This document shows, piece after piece, positions 18,302-26,380 of a DNA stretch of 64,000 bases. Each line of letters starts with the position of its first letter. The first letter of the stretch is position 1. Origin of the DNA: UBA6059 sp965227155 (lineage in GTDB: Bacteria > Bacteroidota > Bacteroidia > Cytophagales > Cyclobacteriaceae). The DNA lies in assembly GCA_965227155.1 (NCBI GenBank), contig OZ245731.1, forward strand, positions 3,286,001 through 3,350,000, written 5' to 3'. The position numbers and the translations under genes are program-made. Below the pieces are notes generated by a model, which worked only from the letters and a program-made list of their open reading frames with translations, had not been told where the DNA came from and did no database searches.

Positions 18302-18904
18302 ATGCCTAAATATCTAATATTCTTTGCTGTGGTCATGCTGGTCTTTTACGGAATTGAGGAATACAAAGAATCCGGAAAAAATGAGCTCCAGATTGATATG
18401 TCAAGAGAAACACTTTACAATTTATTGGAAAGTGCCAAGGATGACATAAGCAAGAATTATTTCGATATGACCTTGAAGCAAATTGAAAAGGCAATTGATT
18501 ACTTAAAGAAGGTAGAACAATCACTCGATCCTGCCACCAACTCAGTAATCGATCAGGCAATTCTTGACATGCAAAAAGTAGAGCAGGACATTAGGAATAG
18601 AGTAATCTATGAAAAAGATCTCAATATGGCATTTGCCAAAGCCATGAATGCTCTTGCTCTTGCCCATCTTAGGGTTTGTGAAGATGAATTGGAGGCCGGC
18701 CATGAAGAAGAGGCGTTGGAGTCTCTCAAGGCAACCATCAACCACCTACAGCATTCAATGAAATATTCCTCCGGCGAACTTTTAGAAACAGAAGTACAGC
18801 TCGTAGAGGAATTGGCTAATCTGTCCAGCTCAGGCGACATCACCGTTAGCACAATTCATAAAGACGTGGAGAAAATTCGTTCCATTGTCTTGATGAAAGA
18901 CTAA
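18302..18904 (+). CDS. Membrane-anchored alpha-helical protein (paralogue 2)
   Basis: 200 residues, ATG start, single N-terminal transmembrane segment (about 4-17) and a helical soluble part. Homologous along its length to the protein encoded at 17,394, including LESAKDDISKNYFD against EHAHEDVRKAYFK and the central ALALAHLRV against LALSHLKI. The two genes are in tandem and arose by duplication. Strongly acidic compared with its paralogue. Function unknown. Confidence 0.7.
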   Translation: MPKYLIFFAVVMLVFYGIEEYKESGKNELQIDMSRETLYNLLESAKDDISKNYFDMTLKQIEKAIDYLKKVEQSLDPATNSVIDQAILDMQKVEQDIRNRVIYEKDLNMAFAKAMNALALAHLRVCEDELEAGHEEEALESLKATINHLQHSMKYSSGELLETEVQLVEELANLSSSGDITVSTIHKDVEKIRSIVLMKD

Positions 18905-18962
18905 TTATTGGTTGAATGACCGGCCAGTTTCCAAAACCTGCGGCGTATCCTTTGCCATGGAT
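18905..18962 (-). pseudogene. Decayed copy of the 3' end of the TlpA-like thioredoxin gene
   Basis: On the minus strand this reads M-A-K-D-T-P-Q-V-L-E-T-G-R-S-F-N-Q-stop, against the last residues of the intact gene at 19,269, M-D-W-D-A-P-Q-V-L-E-T-I-R-S-F-N-stop. Over 47 bp the DNA matches at about 35 positions. Nothing recognisable of the rest of the gene remains upstream, so this is a 3' fragment of an old duplication. Confidence 0.7.
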
Positions 18963-19190
18963 CGTGTCCTCACGATCCATTCTTTCTAAGAAGTTGCTCC
19001 CCGCTCAGAGTTACTCACAGAGAACTCTGAGCAATTAAATTGTACACTGACTATTATGTTTTTTAGCATTCTCTATGGAGTGACACTGAGCGGTATCCAA
19101 GAGAAGAGATCTTTGATTAACTTCCCGTTGCCCATGATTGTGTCTATTGCCATGGATATTGTCCTTACTATCTATTCTTTCTAAGAAGAT
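18953..19190. repeat. Two 41-bp direct repeats with hairpins
   Basis: TGCCATGGAT at 18953 and again at 19148 starts two copies of a unit of about 41 bp that ends TTCTTTCTAAGAAG; I count five mismatches. In the first copy ATGGATCG (18957-18964) pairs with CGATCCAT (18973-18980); the second has lost this symmetry. Between them CTCAGAGTT (19004-19012) pairs with AACTCTGAG (19023-19031). The 364-bp gap 18,905-19,268 holds only these and the pseudogene. Confidence 0.7.
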
Positions 19191-19268
19191 ATTGAAAAGT
19201 GATGTCGACAAACCTGCCAAACAAAGTAATATCGAAAAGTAGAGTCGAGAAATGAATCAGGAGGCAAA

Positions 19269-19772
19269 TCAATTAAATGACCTGATAGTCTCCAAAACCT
19301 GAGGTGCATCCCAGTCCATGGCACCTATCTTCTTTAAACCTACGCTACCATCTTTCTTATATATAATAGTAGTCGGTAAGCTGTATACTTCCTGACTGGT
19401 AAAATCCTCGTTGAGCTTAAGGTAAGAGAATCCGTAATTATTTTTCTGTCTGAAGTTTTCAATCTTCTCGATGGATTCATCAGAAACCACAAAAAATTCA
19501 ATGCCCTCAGGCTCTAATACTTTTCTTGCAGCTTCAATATCCGGCATTTCTGAAATGCAGGGTCGGCACCAGGTAGCCCAGTAGTTTAAAAAGACCGCCT
19601 TTCCTTTAAAATCTTCTAGCTTGAATTCTTTACCATCCAGGCCTGTATATAAAGGTATTACATCGGGTTGTTCTTCGGCGGAGGAGGTTGCTTCTTGTTC
19701 CAGCTTAGTATTAGTACATGCATTAACGGCCATCACCACCGTTATTGCAATGAGTATTTTTTTAATCTCCAT
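19269..19772 (-). CDS. TlpA/ResA-like thioredoxin-fold lipoprotein
   Basis: 167 residues. The signal ends AVNAC (Cys19), a lipobox. A thioredoxin-like domain spans about 36-165, with the redox motif WCRPC (Cys69, Cys72) at the start of a helix, preceded by KAVFLNYWAT and followed by EMPDIEA, and the cis-Pro loop SLPTTII. Such membrane-tethered thiol-disulfide oxidoreductases reduce periplasmic proteins, for example apocytochrome c; a cytochrome c gene lies 2 kb away but no maturation operon is present. Its start overlaps the end of the upstream glycosylase gene by 11 bp, so the two are co-transcribed. Confidence 0.87.
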   Translation of the reverse strand: MEIKKILIAITVVMAVNACTNTKLEQEATSSAEEQPDVIPLYTGLDGKEFKLEDFKGKAVFLNYWATWCRPCISEMPDIEAARKVLEPEGIEFFVVSDESIEKIENFRQKNNYGFSYLKLNEDFTSQEVYSLPTTIIYKKDGSVGLKKIGAMDWDAPQVLETIRSFN

Positions 19773-20457
19773 AGGTCATTCGTTTTGCCGTTACTAAAGT
19801 CTCCAAATATTGATGGATGTACAAGGCTTTATTTTTCAAGCGGTACTGCATGACCCACCGTGGATGTGGCACAACCAGTAATGTTTCAAAAAATTGATGT
19901 TGCGTATTTAATTGCTCCATGTAGGCTTGATTTTTCCCCTTGCCGATAATGATACCTACCGACCGGTGCCCGAAACCATCCAGTTGCCGGTTGAGCCAGT
20001 TGACAAAATGAGGCTCCCAGGTTTCCATCAATTGTTTGTCATCATAGTAATTCAGGTTTTTCCCCTGCTTTACAAAGCCAATAGGGCTGACAGAAGTAAA
20101 GTAAAAGTCAGCGTAAAATGATTCAAGGTCTTTATATGCCTCAATCATCTCATAGATAAAGGTGCTGCTCAATTCTGCTTTGCGCTGTAGATTACTCGCT
20201 ATGCCCGCTTGTGATTCTAATTTAATAGGATCAGTAAATGGAATTCCAGTGCTACCACCTCCCAACCGACCGGGATTGATGCCTATTAAAAATATGCGTC
20301 TTCTACAGTCTTTATAATATGTGTCATAGAAAGCACGCATGATTTGCAGCACTTCTTCATTTTGATACGGCTCCAATGCGATAATGTCTTTATATAAAGG
20401 CGGCGATTCTAAGGTCTGGTAAAAACTGATGATTTGCTCACTTACTGGTTTGTCCAT
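19762..20457 (-). CDS. Uracil-DNA glycosylase family protein, SMUG2-like (DUF4918)
   Basis: 231 residues from the ATG at 20,457 (MDKPVSEQ); in-frame ATGs at 20,535 and 20,574 give longer forms with unconserved N-termini. Family marks are GINPGRLGGGSTGIPFTDP, which contains the uracil-pocket motif I of the UDG superfamily, and VVPHPRW near the C-terminus, the second active-site motif (HPS-like). The superfamily removes uracil or oxidised pyrimidines from DNA. SMUG2 enzymes are widespread in Bacteroidota. It shares a transcript with the TlpA-like gene, with no obvious functional link. Confidence 0.83.
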   Translation of the reverse strand: MDKPVSEQIISFYQTLESPPLYKDIIALEPYQNEEVLQIMRAFYDTYYKDCRRRIFLIGINPGRLGGGSTGIPFTDPIKLESQAGIASNLQRKAELSSTFIYEMIEAYKDLESFYADFYFTSVSPIGFVKQGKNLNYYDDKQLMETWEPHFVNWLNRQLDGFGHRSVGIIIGKGKNQAYMEQLNTQHQFFETLLVVPHPRWVMQYRLKNKALYIHQYLETLVTAKRMTYGD

Positions 20458-20600
20458 TTCTTTTTGCGATCGTTTAGAGTGCTGCAGGCATTTGTAATTT
20501 AGATAATTGCTATGGATTGTGTCTTTGTAATCCATTTTAGAAAAAAGCAAAGGTCTCTGATATAGATACCTCAACCGCAGTGGAGAGGTCTACAAGCCCA

Positions 20601-21036
20601 GCGTCAGACGATAGTCGGAAGCTTTATTCTTTCAATACCTTTTTTTATTATGGAATATCGGTCTGACTGCCGTCTGACCTTGAAGACTATTTATCAGACG
20701 ACAGTCGGAGACTCAACACTGTTTCTAATTTAAAGCGTAACCTTGACCGCAGTAGAGAATTCCCCGAAAAAAAACTTGTCAATAAATTAAATACGCTCTG
20801 ATATTCATCCGAACTTGAAGCTTCTGCGTCAGACGATAGTCGGACGCTTTGTGCATGAGGTCTATTAATCAGAAGCTAAAATTGGTCTGACTACCGTCCG
20901 ACCTTCATACCACTTCGCCAGACGGTTAACGGTCTGACTACCTTCTTACCTTGATGGCCCAATGGACTTTGCGTCAGAAGACAGTCGAATACAAAAAAGC
21001 CTTAGTATAAGCACAATTATCCGTCAGAGCTTTAGC
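20601..21036. repeat. Array of alternating-orientation GTCNGAC repeats
   Basis: About nine copies of a 20-bp unit lie in a gene-free kilobase. Forward copies (GCGTCAGACGATAGTCGGA type) start near 20601, 20693, 20826, 20917 (degenerate) and 20971. Reverse copies (GGTCTGACTACCGTCCGACC type) start near 20660, 20794 (degenerate), 20883 and 20930. A worn copy is at about 21021. Each good copy holds two GTCNGAC palindromes 11 bp apart, about one helical turn. Reverse-then-forward pairs with a TTGAAG spacer form hairpins, for example 20661-20710. Also repeated is CCGCAGTRGAGA (near 20576 and 20748). No transposase is present. Confidence 0.85.
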
Positions 21037-21362
21037 ATAGGTGTACCACTATTCACTGAAAAAGGGAGGGTTTTCACAAAATACTGTCAAATTCCTATGA
21101 TTTGCTTTGATTGTTTACCCTCCATTAGCCATATTGCAATATTAATTAGCAAAATAGGTAGGTATTTAAATGAATAGCACCTAATTTCGCCTATTAACTG
21201 TAGAAAATGCCTTTGTAAGGCCGAAAACTTAAAAAATGTCCAATAAAGTATTTTGATATTTCAAAATACAGACTAATATTACGGGTCATTTTATGAAAAT
21301 GATTATTTTAGCGTCCAATCGCAGAAATACAGACAAAAGAATTTTTTTGAATAGAAATATTC

Positions 21363-21370
21363 TAACTTTG
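21363..21370 (+). promoter_or_regulatory. Candidate -7 promoter element (TAACTTTG)
   Basis: TAACTTTG fits the Bacteroidota TAnnTTTG consensus, 67 bp before the lipoprotein ATG. A TTG at 21347 is too close for a normal -33 element, so the assignment rests on the -7 motif alone. The AT-rich stretch 21,040-21,430 holds no gene. Confidence 0.35.
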
Positions 21371-21437
21371 AATTCAATAACTAAAACGAATAATTTGGTA
21401 AACTTTAATCTAATTTAATCACGAAAATTTGAGAACA

Positions 21438-23840
21438 ATGAGTAAACTTAAACGATTATTAGGGGCATTATCTCTCGTTTCCCTATTCATCTTTTCATCT
21501 TGTGTAGATGATGAGATTGCACCGGAAGTGACTGCCTTGCGTCAGGCGCAGGTTGATCTTCTTAACGCAGAAGTAGCATTTCAAAATGCTGAAACCGCGT
21601 TGAAAAATGCTGAAGTTGAGGCGCAAAATATTGCAAACCAGTATGCATCTGCTAGCAATGCTATTGCACTTCAAGCTGAGCAAGCAGGCTTAGATACTGT
21701 ATTACTTAATTTAGAAGTTGCAACTGCTGAAGCTCAGGCTGATCTTCTTGCTGCTGAATTAAGAGCAGAAGAAGCTGCTGCTGACCTTGAGCAATATCTT
21801 GCAACTGCTGGTTTGGAAGAAGCTGCTTTCTATCTAGAAGCTTGGAATACAGTAATGACAGGTGGAACTGTTGCATTACCTTCCGCGCCTGATATTAAAG
21901 TTCCAATGGGTGGTCTAAGAGGAAAAAGATCTACATTAATCACTAAGCAAGCAGATCTTGCTGTAGCAAAACTTTTCTTATCTGGTGATTCTATCCCACA
22001 GACGTTCATAGATTCTTTACTTGCTTTAGATCTTTCCAATGAGCGTACAAGACTAGAAACAAATAGAACGTTATTAGCTGCTTGGAATGTTGTTTTGGAT
22101 GGTCTTGAAAATCAGGAAAATAACTATGAAGATGCAATTGATTCACTGCATACGGCTCTAATTGCACTTGCTGCTGATAGTATGGAAGCGCAGGCTGCTG
22201 TTAAAGCTGCCGAGGATGCATTGGCTGCTGTTGGTGCTGCTGGTACTGCCGCTCAAGCTGATACTGCTGAATTCCACGATAGGGTTGGATGGCCAGAAGC
22301 TAACCAAACTATGATTGCTAATCTTGATTTTGGTACGAAAGACGATTACAAAACGCTTATTGATAGAAAAGCTTCTCTTGAGTCTGCTATTAAGGCTCAC
22401 GTAGCTGATAGTACGCTATGGAGAGATTATGCTGACAGTCTTCAGTCTGTTTACGATGAGTATTATGACGATTTCCAGGCTGTAATTGAGGAATATAATC
22501 AGTTAAAGCAGGATTCTGCAGATGCAGCTCAAGCTGCTCAGGTAGGTTCTGCTGTTCAAGAGGAGTTAGAACTAGAAACTGCTTTTGCCGCTGCTGTACA
22601 AGCTGAAAGAATATTCAAAAACATCTTTGACTCAGGAAATACTCCTTCTGTAGCTGATACAGCTGAATACGTACAAGCTAGAACTGCTTGGGATGGTGCC
22701 GTTAAGAATGACCTTTTTGCTTCTTTTGGTGGTGGTGATAAAGATGACATGTTGAACGACTTAACAGTCAACACTTCAAATCCTACAAATGGTTATGCTA
22801 TTAAGACTGCATTTGATGGTACTGATAATCCTGCTGGTCCTGGAAATGGTTCAGGTGGACAAACTGCGGCGCTTAATGGAACGTCTGTTAATGCCAAAAC
22901 ATTATTTGTAGTTTCTGAGGGTGGCGCAGCTCAAGCTTATCTTGAGGCATCTGGTCAGGATCCAGTAGCTAATGAAGCTGTAGCTGAAGCTAACTTTGCA
23001 CTTGCTGCTGTACGCGATCTTTATAAAGGTATAGCTGATGAGTTCGCATCATTAGAACTTTACATTACTAATATCGAAAATGGAAAATACACTGGAAACG
23101 ATCCTTATGACGCATTTAGTCCTGCTTTCGATCTTACAGGTTCTGCATTTGCAGGTCAGTACAACAAAGCTGTAGATGATGCTGCCGAAGTTCTTGATGA
23201 TCTTGTGGTTGAATTGCCGCAATCAGAGGAAATGACAATAGTTTCTGCTGACCTTTCTATTGGAAATAATAACCAAAATTATGATGATCTTCTTGCTGCA
23301 TTAAAAACAGCTCGTGAGAATCTTGCTGATACTGAGGAAGATATAGATTTCGCTGAAGATATTGTGGCTCCATACCTTGAGGATTATAATGCTGCTCTAG
23401 CTACATTGAAAGCTCAAGCTGCTGATTCTTTAGCACTTGATAAGGTTGCACCTACCTTCGCTGTTGAAACTGCTAAAGCTGCTAGGTCTGCGGTATTTGC
23501 TGCACAAAGCGCAATTAGAACAGCTATTGCTGATTTAGTATTTGAATTCGGTACTTGGGAAGTTAATGATAACGATGAGACATACAGAGAATCTCTTGAG
23601 ACTAAGATAACGGATGCAGAAAATAGGATTGGGGGTTATGAGGATGATATCGAAGCTGGTATAGAAGCTATTGCTGAACTTGAAGTAGATATCGTAAAAG
23701 CTGGTCTTAATCAGATTAAAGCTGAGGATATGATTGCTGAGGATGAGCAGGAAATTGCTGAACTTCAGGCAGAAATTGCTTTCTTAGAGCAACTTGCTGC
23801 TGAATTCCAGGCTTTACTTGAGGCTGCCCTTGCAGGATAA
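21438..23840 (+). CDS. Large Ala-rich coiled-coil lipoprotein
   Basis: 800 residues from the ATG at 21,438 (a TTG nine bases earlier is less likely). The signal peptide ends IFSSC (Cys22), a lipobox. The acidic run VDDE right after the Cys resembles the Bacteroidota export signal that sends lipoproteins to the cell surface; that is inference. Residues 30-130 and 690-800 are long heptad-rich helices full of Ala, Glu, Gln and Leu (for example AEVAFQNAETALKNAEVEAQ). The middle alternates helices with short loops containing Gly, Asn and Pro, and there are almost no Cys and few Trp. No enzymatic motif is present. The codon choice (GCT, CTT, GAT, AAA) is uniform and suggests high expression. An outer-membrane barrel gene follows. 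A structural, scaffold or adhesive envelope role is plausible, but no family is recognised with certainty. Confidence 0.75.
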   Translation: MSKLKRLLGALSLVSLFIFSSCVDDEIAPEVTALRQAQVDLLNAEVAFQNAETALKNAEVEAQNIANQYASASNAIALQAEQAGLDTVLLNLEVATAEAQADLLAAELRAEEAAADLEQYLATAGLEEAAFYLEAWNTVMTGGTVALPSAPDIKVPMGGLRGKRSTLITKQADLAVAKLFLSGDSIPQTFIDSLLALDLSNERTRLETNRTLLAAWNVVLDGLENQENNYEDAIDSLHTALIALAADSMEAQAAVKAAEDALAAVGAAGTAAQADTAEFHDRVGWPEANQTMIANLDFGTKDDYKTLIDRKASLESAIKAHVADSTLWRDYADSLQSVYDEYYDDFQAVIEEYNQLKQDSADAAQAAQVGSAVQEELELETAFAAAVQAERIFKNIFDSGNTPSVADTAEYVQARTAWDGAVKNDLFASFGGGDKDDMLNDLTVNTSNPTNGYAIKTAFDGTDNPAGPGNGSGGQTAALNGTSVNAKTLFVVSEGGAAQAYLEASGQDPVANEAVAEANFALAAVRDLYKGIADEFASLELYITNIENGKYTGNDPYDAFSPAFDLTGSAFAGQYNKAVDDAAEVLDDLVVELPQSEEMTIVSADLSIGNNNQNYDDLLAALKTARENLADTEEDIDFAEDIVAPYLEDYNAALATLKAQAADSLALDKVAPTFAVETAKAARSAVFAAQSAIRTAIADLVFEFGTWEVNDNDETYRESLETKITDAENRIGGYEDDIEAGIEAIAELEVDIVKAGLNQIKAEDMIAEDEQEIAELQAEIAFLEQLAAEFQALLEAALAG

Positions 23841-23863
23841 TCGCTTTAGGACTCTAAACTATA

Positions 23864-23887
23864 AGGAGGAGGCGTATACCTCCTCCT
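23864..23887 (+). other. Intercistronic RNA hairpin
   Basis: AGGAGGAGG (23864-23872) pairs perfectly with CCTCCTCCT (23879-23887) around a 6-nt loop, between the lipoprotein stop and the beta-barrel start. No T-run follows, so it is not a classical terminator. It may stabilise the upstream mRNA or reduce read-through. Confidence 0.7.
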
Positions 23888-23931
23888 ACTTTAAAGTTTT
23901 AATCAAAGTTTAAATCCTAAAGACAAATAAT

Positions 23932-24759
23932 ATGAAGAAATATACATTATTATTCAGCTTCTTGTTTTGTCTTGTTTCCCTGGCTTGGGCACAAGATGAT
24001 GGGGAGTTGGATGAGGGATACGGACCTAAAGCTGGAGACGTAACAGTCGAAATGCAATTTGGACGTGCTAATATCCTTACTGAAGGCTTAATGCTCCCTG
24101 GGGCTCCTGGTAATGCGGGTGGTAACTGGAGAGTAGCTGCCAACAGTCCTTTTGCTGAGATGATTGATCTTGATGGAAATCATTGGTCAAACATGGTAGG
24201 TGTAAAAGGAAGATATTATGTATCTGACAACATTGCAACCGTTTTAGCAGGTGCGTTAAGAATGGATTTCACCCCTGGTCAATCAAATGTACCCGGTTTC
24301 GTTAGTGGTCCGAATAATGCTGGATGGATTCCTGCTTATGCAGCAATCCCGGAGCAAAGCTCTACACTTATGACAGCCGTAATTGGTGGTGAATATACTT
24401 TCAATACTGAGATGAGAAGAGTGTTCCCTTATTTGGGAGTGCATGTTCCTTTTTACTATGCTAGAAATAGTGAATTTGATCCTACAGTTAATGACGGGTC
24501 TAATGTTACTGATCCAAATCTAATCGTTGACTTGGGTAGAAGAACTGCTGAAGTTTTTGGGTTTGGTGCTCAAATAGTAGGCGGTGTTGATTTCTATGCA
24601 ATGGAAGGACTTTATTTTGGTTTTGAAATACGTCCAGTTTCTTACATCTATGCTTATTCAGCCAGTAAGCCAGGTCCTGGTTTAGAATTACAACAATCTA
24701 ATACAAATACTTATGCCTTCTTCACTCAACCATTTTTGAAGTTTGGCTTTAAGTTTTAA
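23932..24759 (+). CDS. Outer-membrane beta-barrel protein
   Basis: 275 residues with a signal peptide (about 1-21, ending AWAQ) and an acidic DDGELDEGYG start of the mature chain. The rest alternates polar and hydrophobic residues in strands with GG and NTY turns. It ends FLKFGFKF, the C-terminal aromatic that the BAM complex recognises. I estimate eight to ten strands. It lies 91 bp after the coiled-coil lipoprotein, probably in the same operon, and its codon bias is also that of an abundant protein. It could be the partner or anchor of that lipoprotein. The exact family is not certain. Confidence 0.78.
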   Translation: MKKYTLLFSFLFCLVSLAWAQDDGELDEGYGPKAGDVTVEMQFGRANILTEGLMLPGAPGNAGGNWRVAANSPFAEMIDLDGNHWSNMVGVKGRYYVSDNIATVLAGALRMDFTPGQSNVPGFVSGPNNAGWIPAYAAIPEQSSTLMTAVIGGEYTFNTEMRRVFPYLGVHVPFYYARNSEFDPTVNDGSNVTDPNLIVDLGRRTAEVFGFGAQIVGGVDFYAMEGLYFGFEIRPVSYIYAYSASKPGPGLELQQSNTNTYAFFTQPFLKFGFKF

Positions 24760-24774
24760 GAAATAAATTAAGTT

Positions 24775-24810
24775 CAAAAAAGCTGATAGTTTAGCTGTCA
24801 GCTTTTTTTA
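24775..24810 (+). terminator. Terminator after the beta-barrel gene
   Basis: AAAAAAGCTGATAG pairs with CTGTCAGCTTTTTT (one mismatch, short loop), ending in a seven-T run. It lies 16 bp after the stop codon. Confidence 0.85.
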
Positions 24811-25373
24811 TCTGTGTAGAACACCTAACATCAAACCAGCAATTATCTGATAAACGAAATCATGAGTACCATTCCGAGAAATGGATTAAAGAAATTTAAG
24901 TTTATTAGTGATTGTTCTTGTAATAGATAGATTTGGTGATTTAAAGCAGGATTTGTTTACTAGAAAAACCCCACGAAAGTGGGGTTTTTTGTTTTGTGTC
25001 CTTTCATAAGACAATAAATATTGAGTGTCACATAACATACTCGTACTTATAGCACGGAAATAATGTTCTCTAGTGAGTTAGATAAATTGTTATACTTATC
25101 TCTGTACTCAAGATTTTCACTGTCATAGCTGATATTCACACTCAAGGATATACAGATATATGTCCTCGTTCTATGGGAACGTATTAATGCAGATATCAAT
25201 GTTTGTATATTGAGAATAAATATAGAATCTCCTCCAATCCTCTGTATTGGTGATATAACTTCAATAATTCAATGGTTAGATAAGTAATTGTGGGAACCTA
25301 CTTTTATAAATGGCTTCTAATCTATAAAATATAGAAAAGAACTTTTTATTATTAATACGTAGTAGTGCTGGGT
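24811..25373. other. Intergenic region with no clear gene
   Basis: About 560 AT-rich bases between the beta-barrel gene and the convergent DUF2911 gene. It holds a second terminator at 24,964, a 22-codon ATG frame at 24,862-24,930 (starts MSTIPRNGLKK; two Cys; too short to trust) and a TAGATTTG promoter-like octamer at 24,928. A short unidentified transcript ending at the second terminator is possible. I see nothing else. Confidence 0.5.
24964..24990 (+). terminator. Second rho-independent terminator
   Basis: AAAAACCCCAC pairs with GTGGGGTTTTT across a GAAA tetraloop and is followed by more T. It is 150 bp beyond the first terminator with no recognised gene between them. Confidence 0.85.
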
Positions 25374-25407
25374 AAAAAAATAGCATTACTTACAAGCAAT
25401 GCTATTT
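25374..25407 (-). terminator. Terminator of the DUF2911 gene
   Basis: AAATAGCATT (25378-25387) pairs with AATGCTATTT (25398-25407). Read on the minus strand the stem is followed by seven T, 23 bp after the stop of the leftward gene. Confidence 0.82.
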
Positions 25408-25430
25408 AAATATCTATTAAGAACTAATTT

Positions 25431-26033
25431 TTAGTTAAAGCTTTCATTCCAGTTTTTGAGCATTTGATCTACTCTGGTGTCTACATCAAAACTTAATCTA
25501 ACCTTATCCCACGCCATTGTCACAGTAGCTGTTTTGTTGTCATTGGCAATGATCATGAAAATCATTCTTTCCATAGAATCATTTGCCATAGTTGGCGTTG
25601 CATCAACATTTACAGCTAGATCTTCAGAAAGTGCTTCCATGTCTATACCTGAGTCATTCATGTATGCAAATATGGCTTTTCCTGTCCTATTTAAATGTAC
25701 TGTCCATGCTCCACTGGCTTTAGGAGTGATGTAAACTGAATAGGTTCCTGCACGTAGAGTTTCTCCTCCAATATTGACTGCCGTTGAAAATTCTATTGAT
25801 GTAGCGGCATTAGCACCGGCTCTCCATGGTGTATCATATTTCACTAAATCACCGAAGATGGTTCTACCCTTAACACCGGGTGAAGAATAGCCCATACTGA
25901 TTTTTGTAAAACCTACTACCTGGCTGACTGTAGCTGCTGGGCTAGGGGCTGGAGATTGTAATTGAGCTTGTGTATAACCCATCACAAGCATTAAGCAAAT
26001 TGATAATAGTAATGTCTTTTTCATGATATTCAT
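25431..26033 (-). CDS. DUF2911 domain-containing secreted protein
   Basis: 200 residues; ATG at 26,024 (MKKTLLLS) is an alternative start nine bases in. A signal peptide ends near TQAQ. The mature part matches DUF2911: LQSPAPSPAA, QVVGFTKISMGYSSPGVKGR, IFGDLVKYDTPWRAGANAAT, then FSTAVNIGG, LRAGTYSVYITP and a C-terminal strand set with AWDKVRLSF. DUF2911 proteins are exported Bacteroidota proteins of unknown function, likely beta-sandwich. Single gene with its own terminator. Confidence 0.86.
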   Translation of the reverse strand: MNIMKKTLLLSICLMLVMGYTQAQLQSPAPSPAATVSQVVGFTKISMGYSSPGVKGRTIFGDLVKYDTPWRAGANAATSIEFSTAVNIGGETLRAGTYSVYITPKASGAWTVHLNRTGKAIFAYMNDSGIDMEALSEDLAVNVDATPTMANDSMERMIFMIIANDNKTATVTMAWDKVRLSFDVDTRVDQMLKNWNESFN

Positions 26034-26145
26034 TTTTAGATTTATTTAATTCTAAAAATACTTTAATTATCATGATTGTTCAATATTTATAAAATGGTTT
26101 AGGATTATGCTTCGAGTATGTGTCTTTTTATCTTAATAGCGAAAA

Positions 26146-26177
26146 CAAAAAAGCCTTGGATCATTCCAAGGCTTTTT
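26146..26177 (-). terminator. Terminator of the tRNA-Asp gene
   Basis: AAAAAGCCTTGGA and its complement around a 4-nt loop, followed on the minus strand by T-rich sequence, directly behind the tRNA. Confidence 0.85.
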
Positions 26178-26178
26178 G

Positions 26179-26252
26179 CGGTATGGACGGGACTCGAACC
26201 CGCGACCTCCTGCGTGACAGGCAGGCATTCTAACCAACTGAACTACCACACC
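26179..26252 (-). tRNA. tRNA-Asp (anticodon GTC)
   Basis: A 74-nt cloverleaf on the minus strand: acceptor GGTGTGG with CCATACC (one G-T pair) and discriminator G, D-arm with AGTTGGTTAGA, anticodon stem CCTGC/GCAGG around loop CTGTCAC (anticodon GTC), and T-arm GCGGG-TTCGAGT-CCCGT. CCA is not encoded. Confidence 0.96.
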
Positions 26253-26380
26253 GTTAAACAATCTGCTTTTGATTGCCCCTTTTTTCAAAGGTGTTGCAAA
26301 AGTATACCCTTGAGTTAATCTTTCCAATACGAGTAGAAAAATAATTTCCCTTAATCTTAAGATTTCTGTCTTGATGCTAA

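Noticed and set aside
20601..21036. Considered as a CRISPR array
   Set aside because: Units alternate orientation, spacing is irregular, units are only partly conserved and no cas gene is nearby.
26118..26327. Short ORFs on both strands across the tRNA region
   Set aside because: They overlap the tRNA-Asp gene and its terminator, so they are not real genes.
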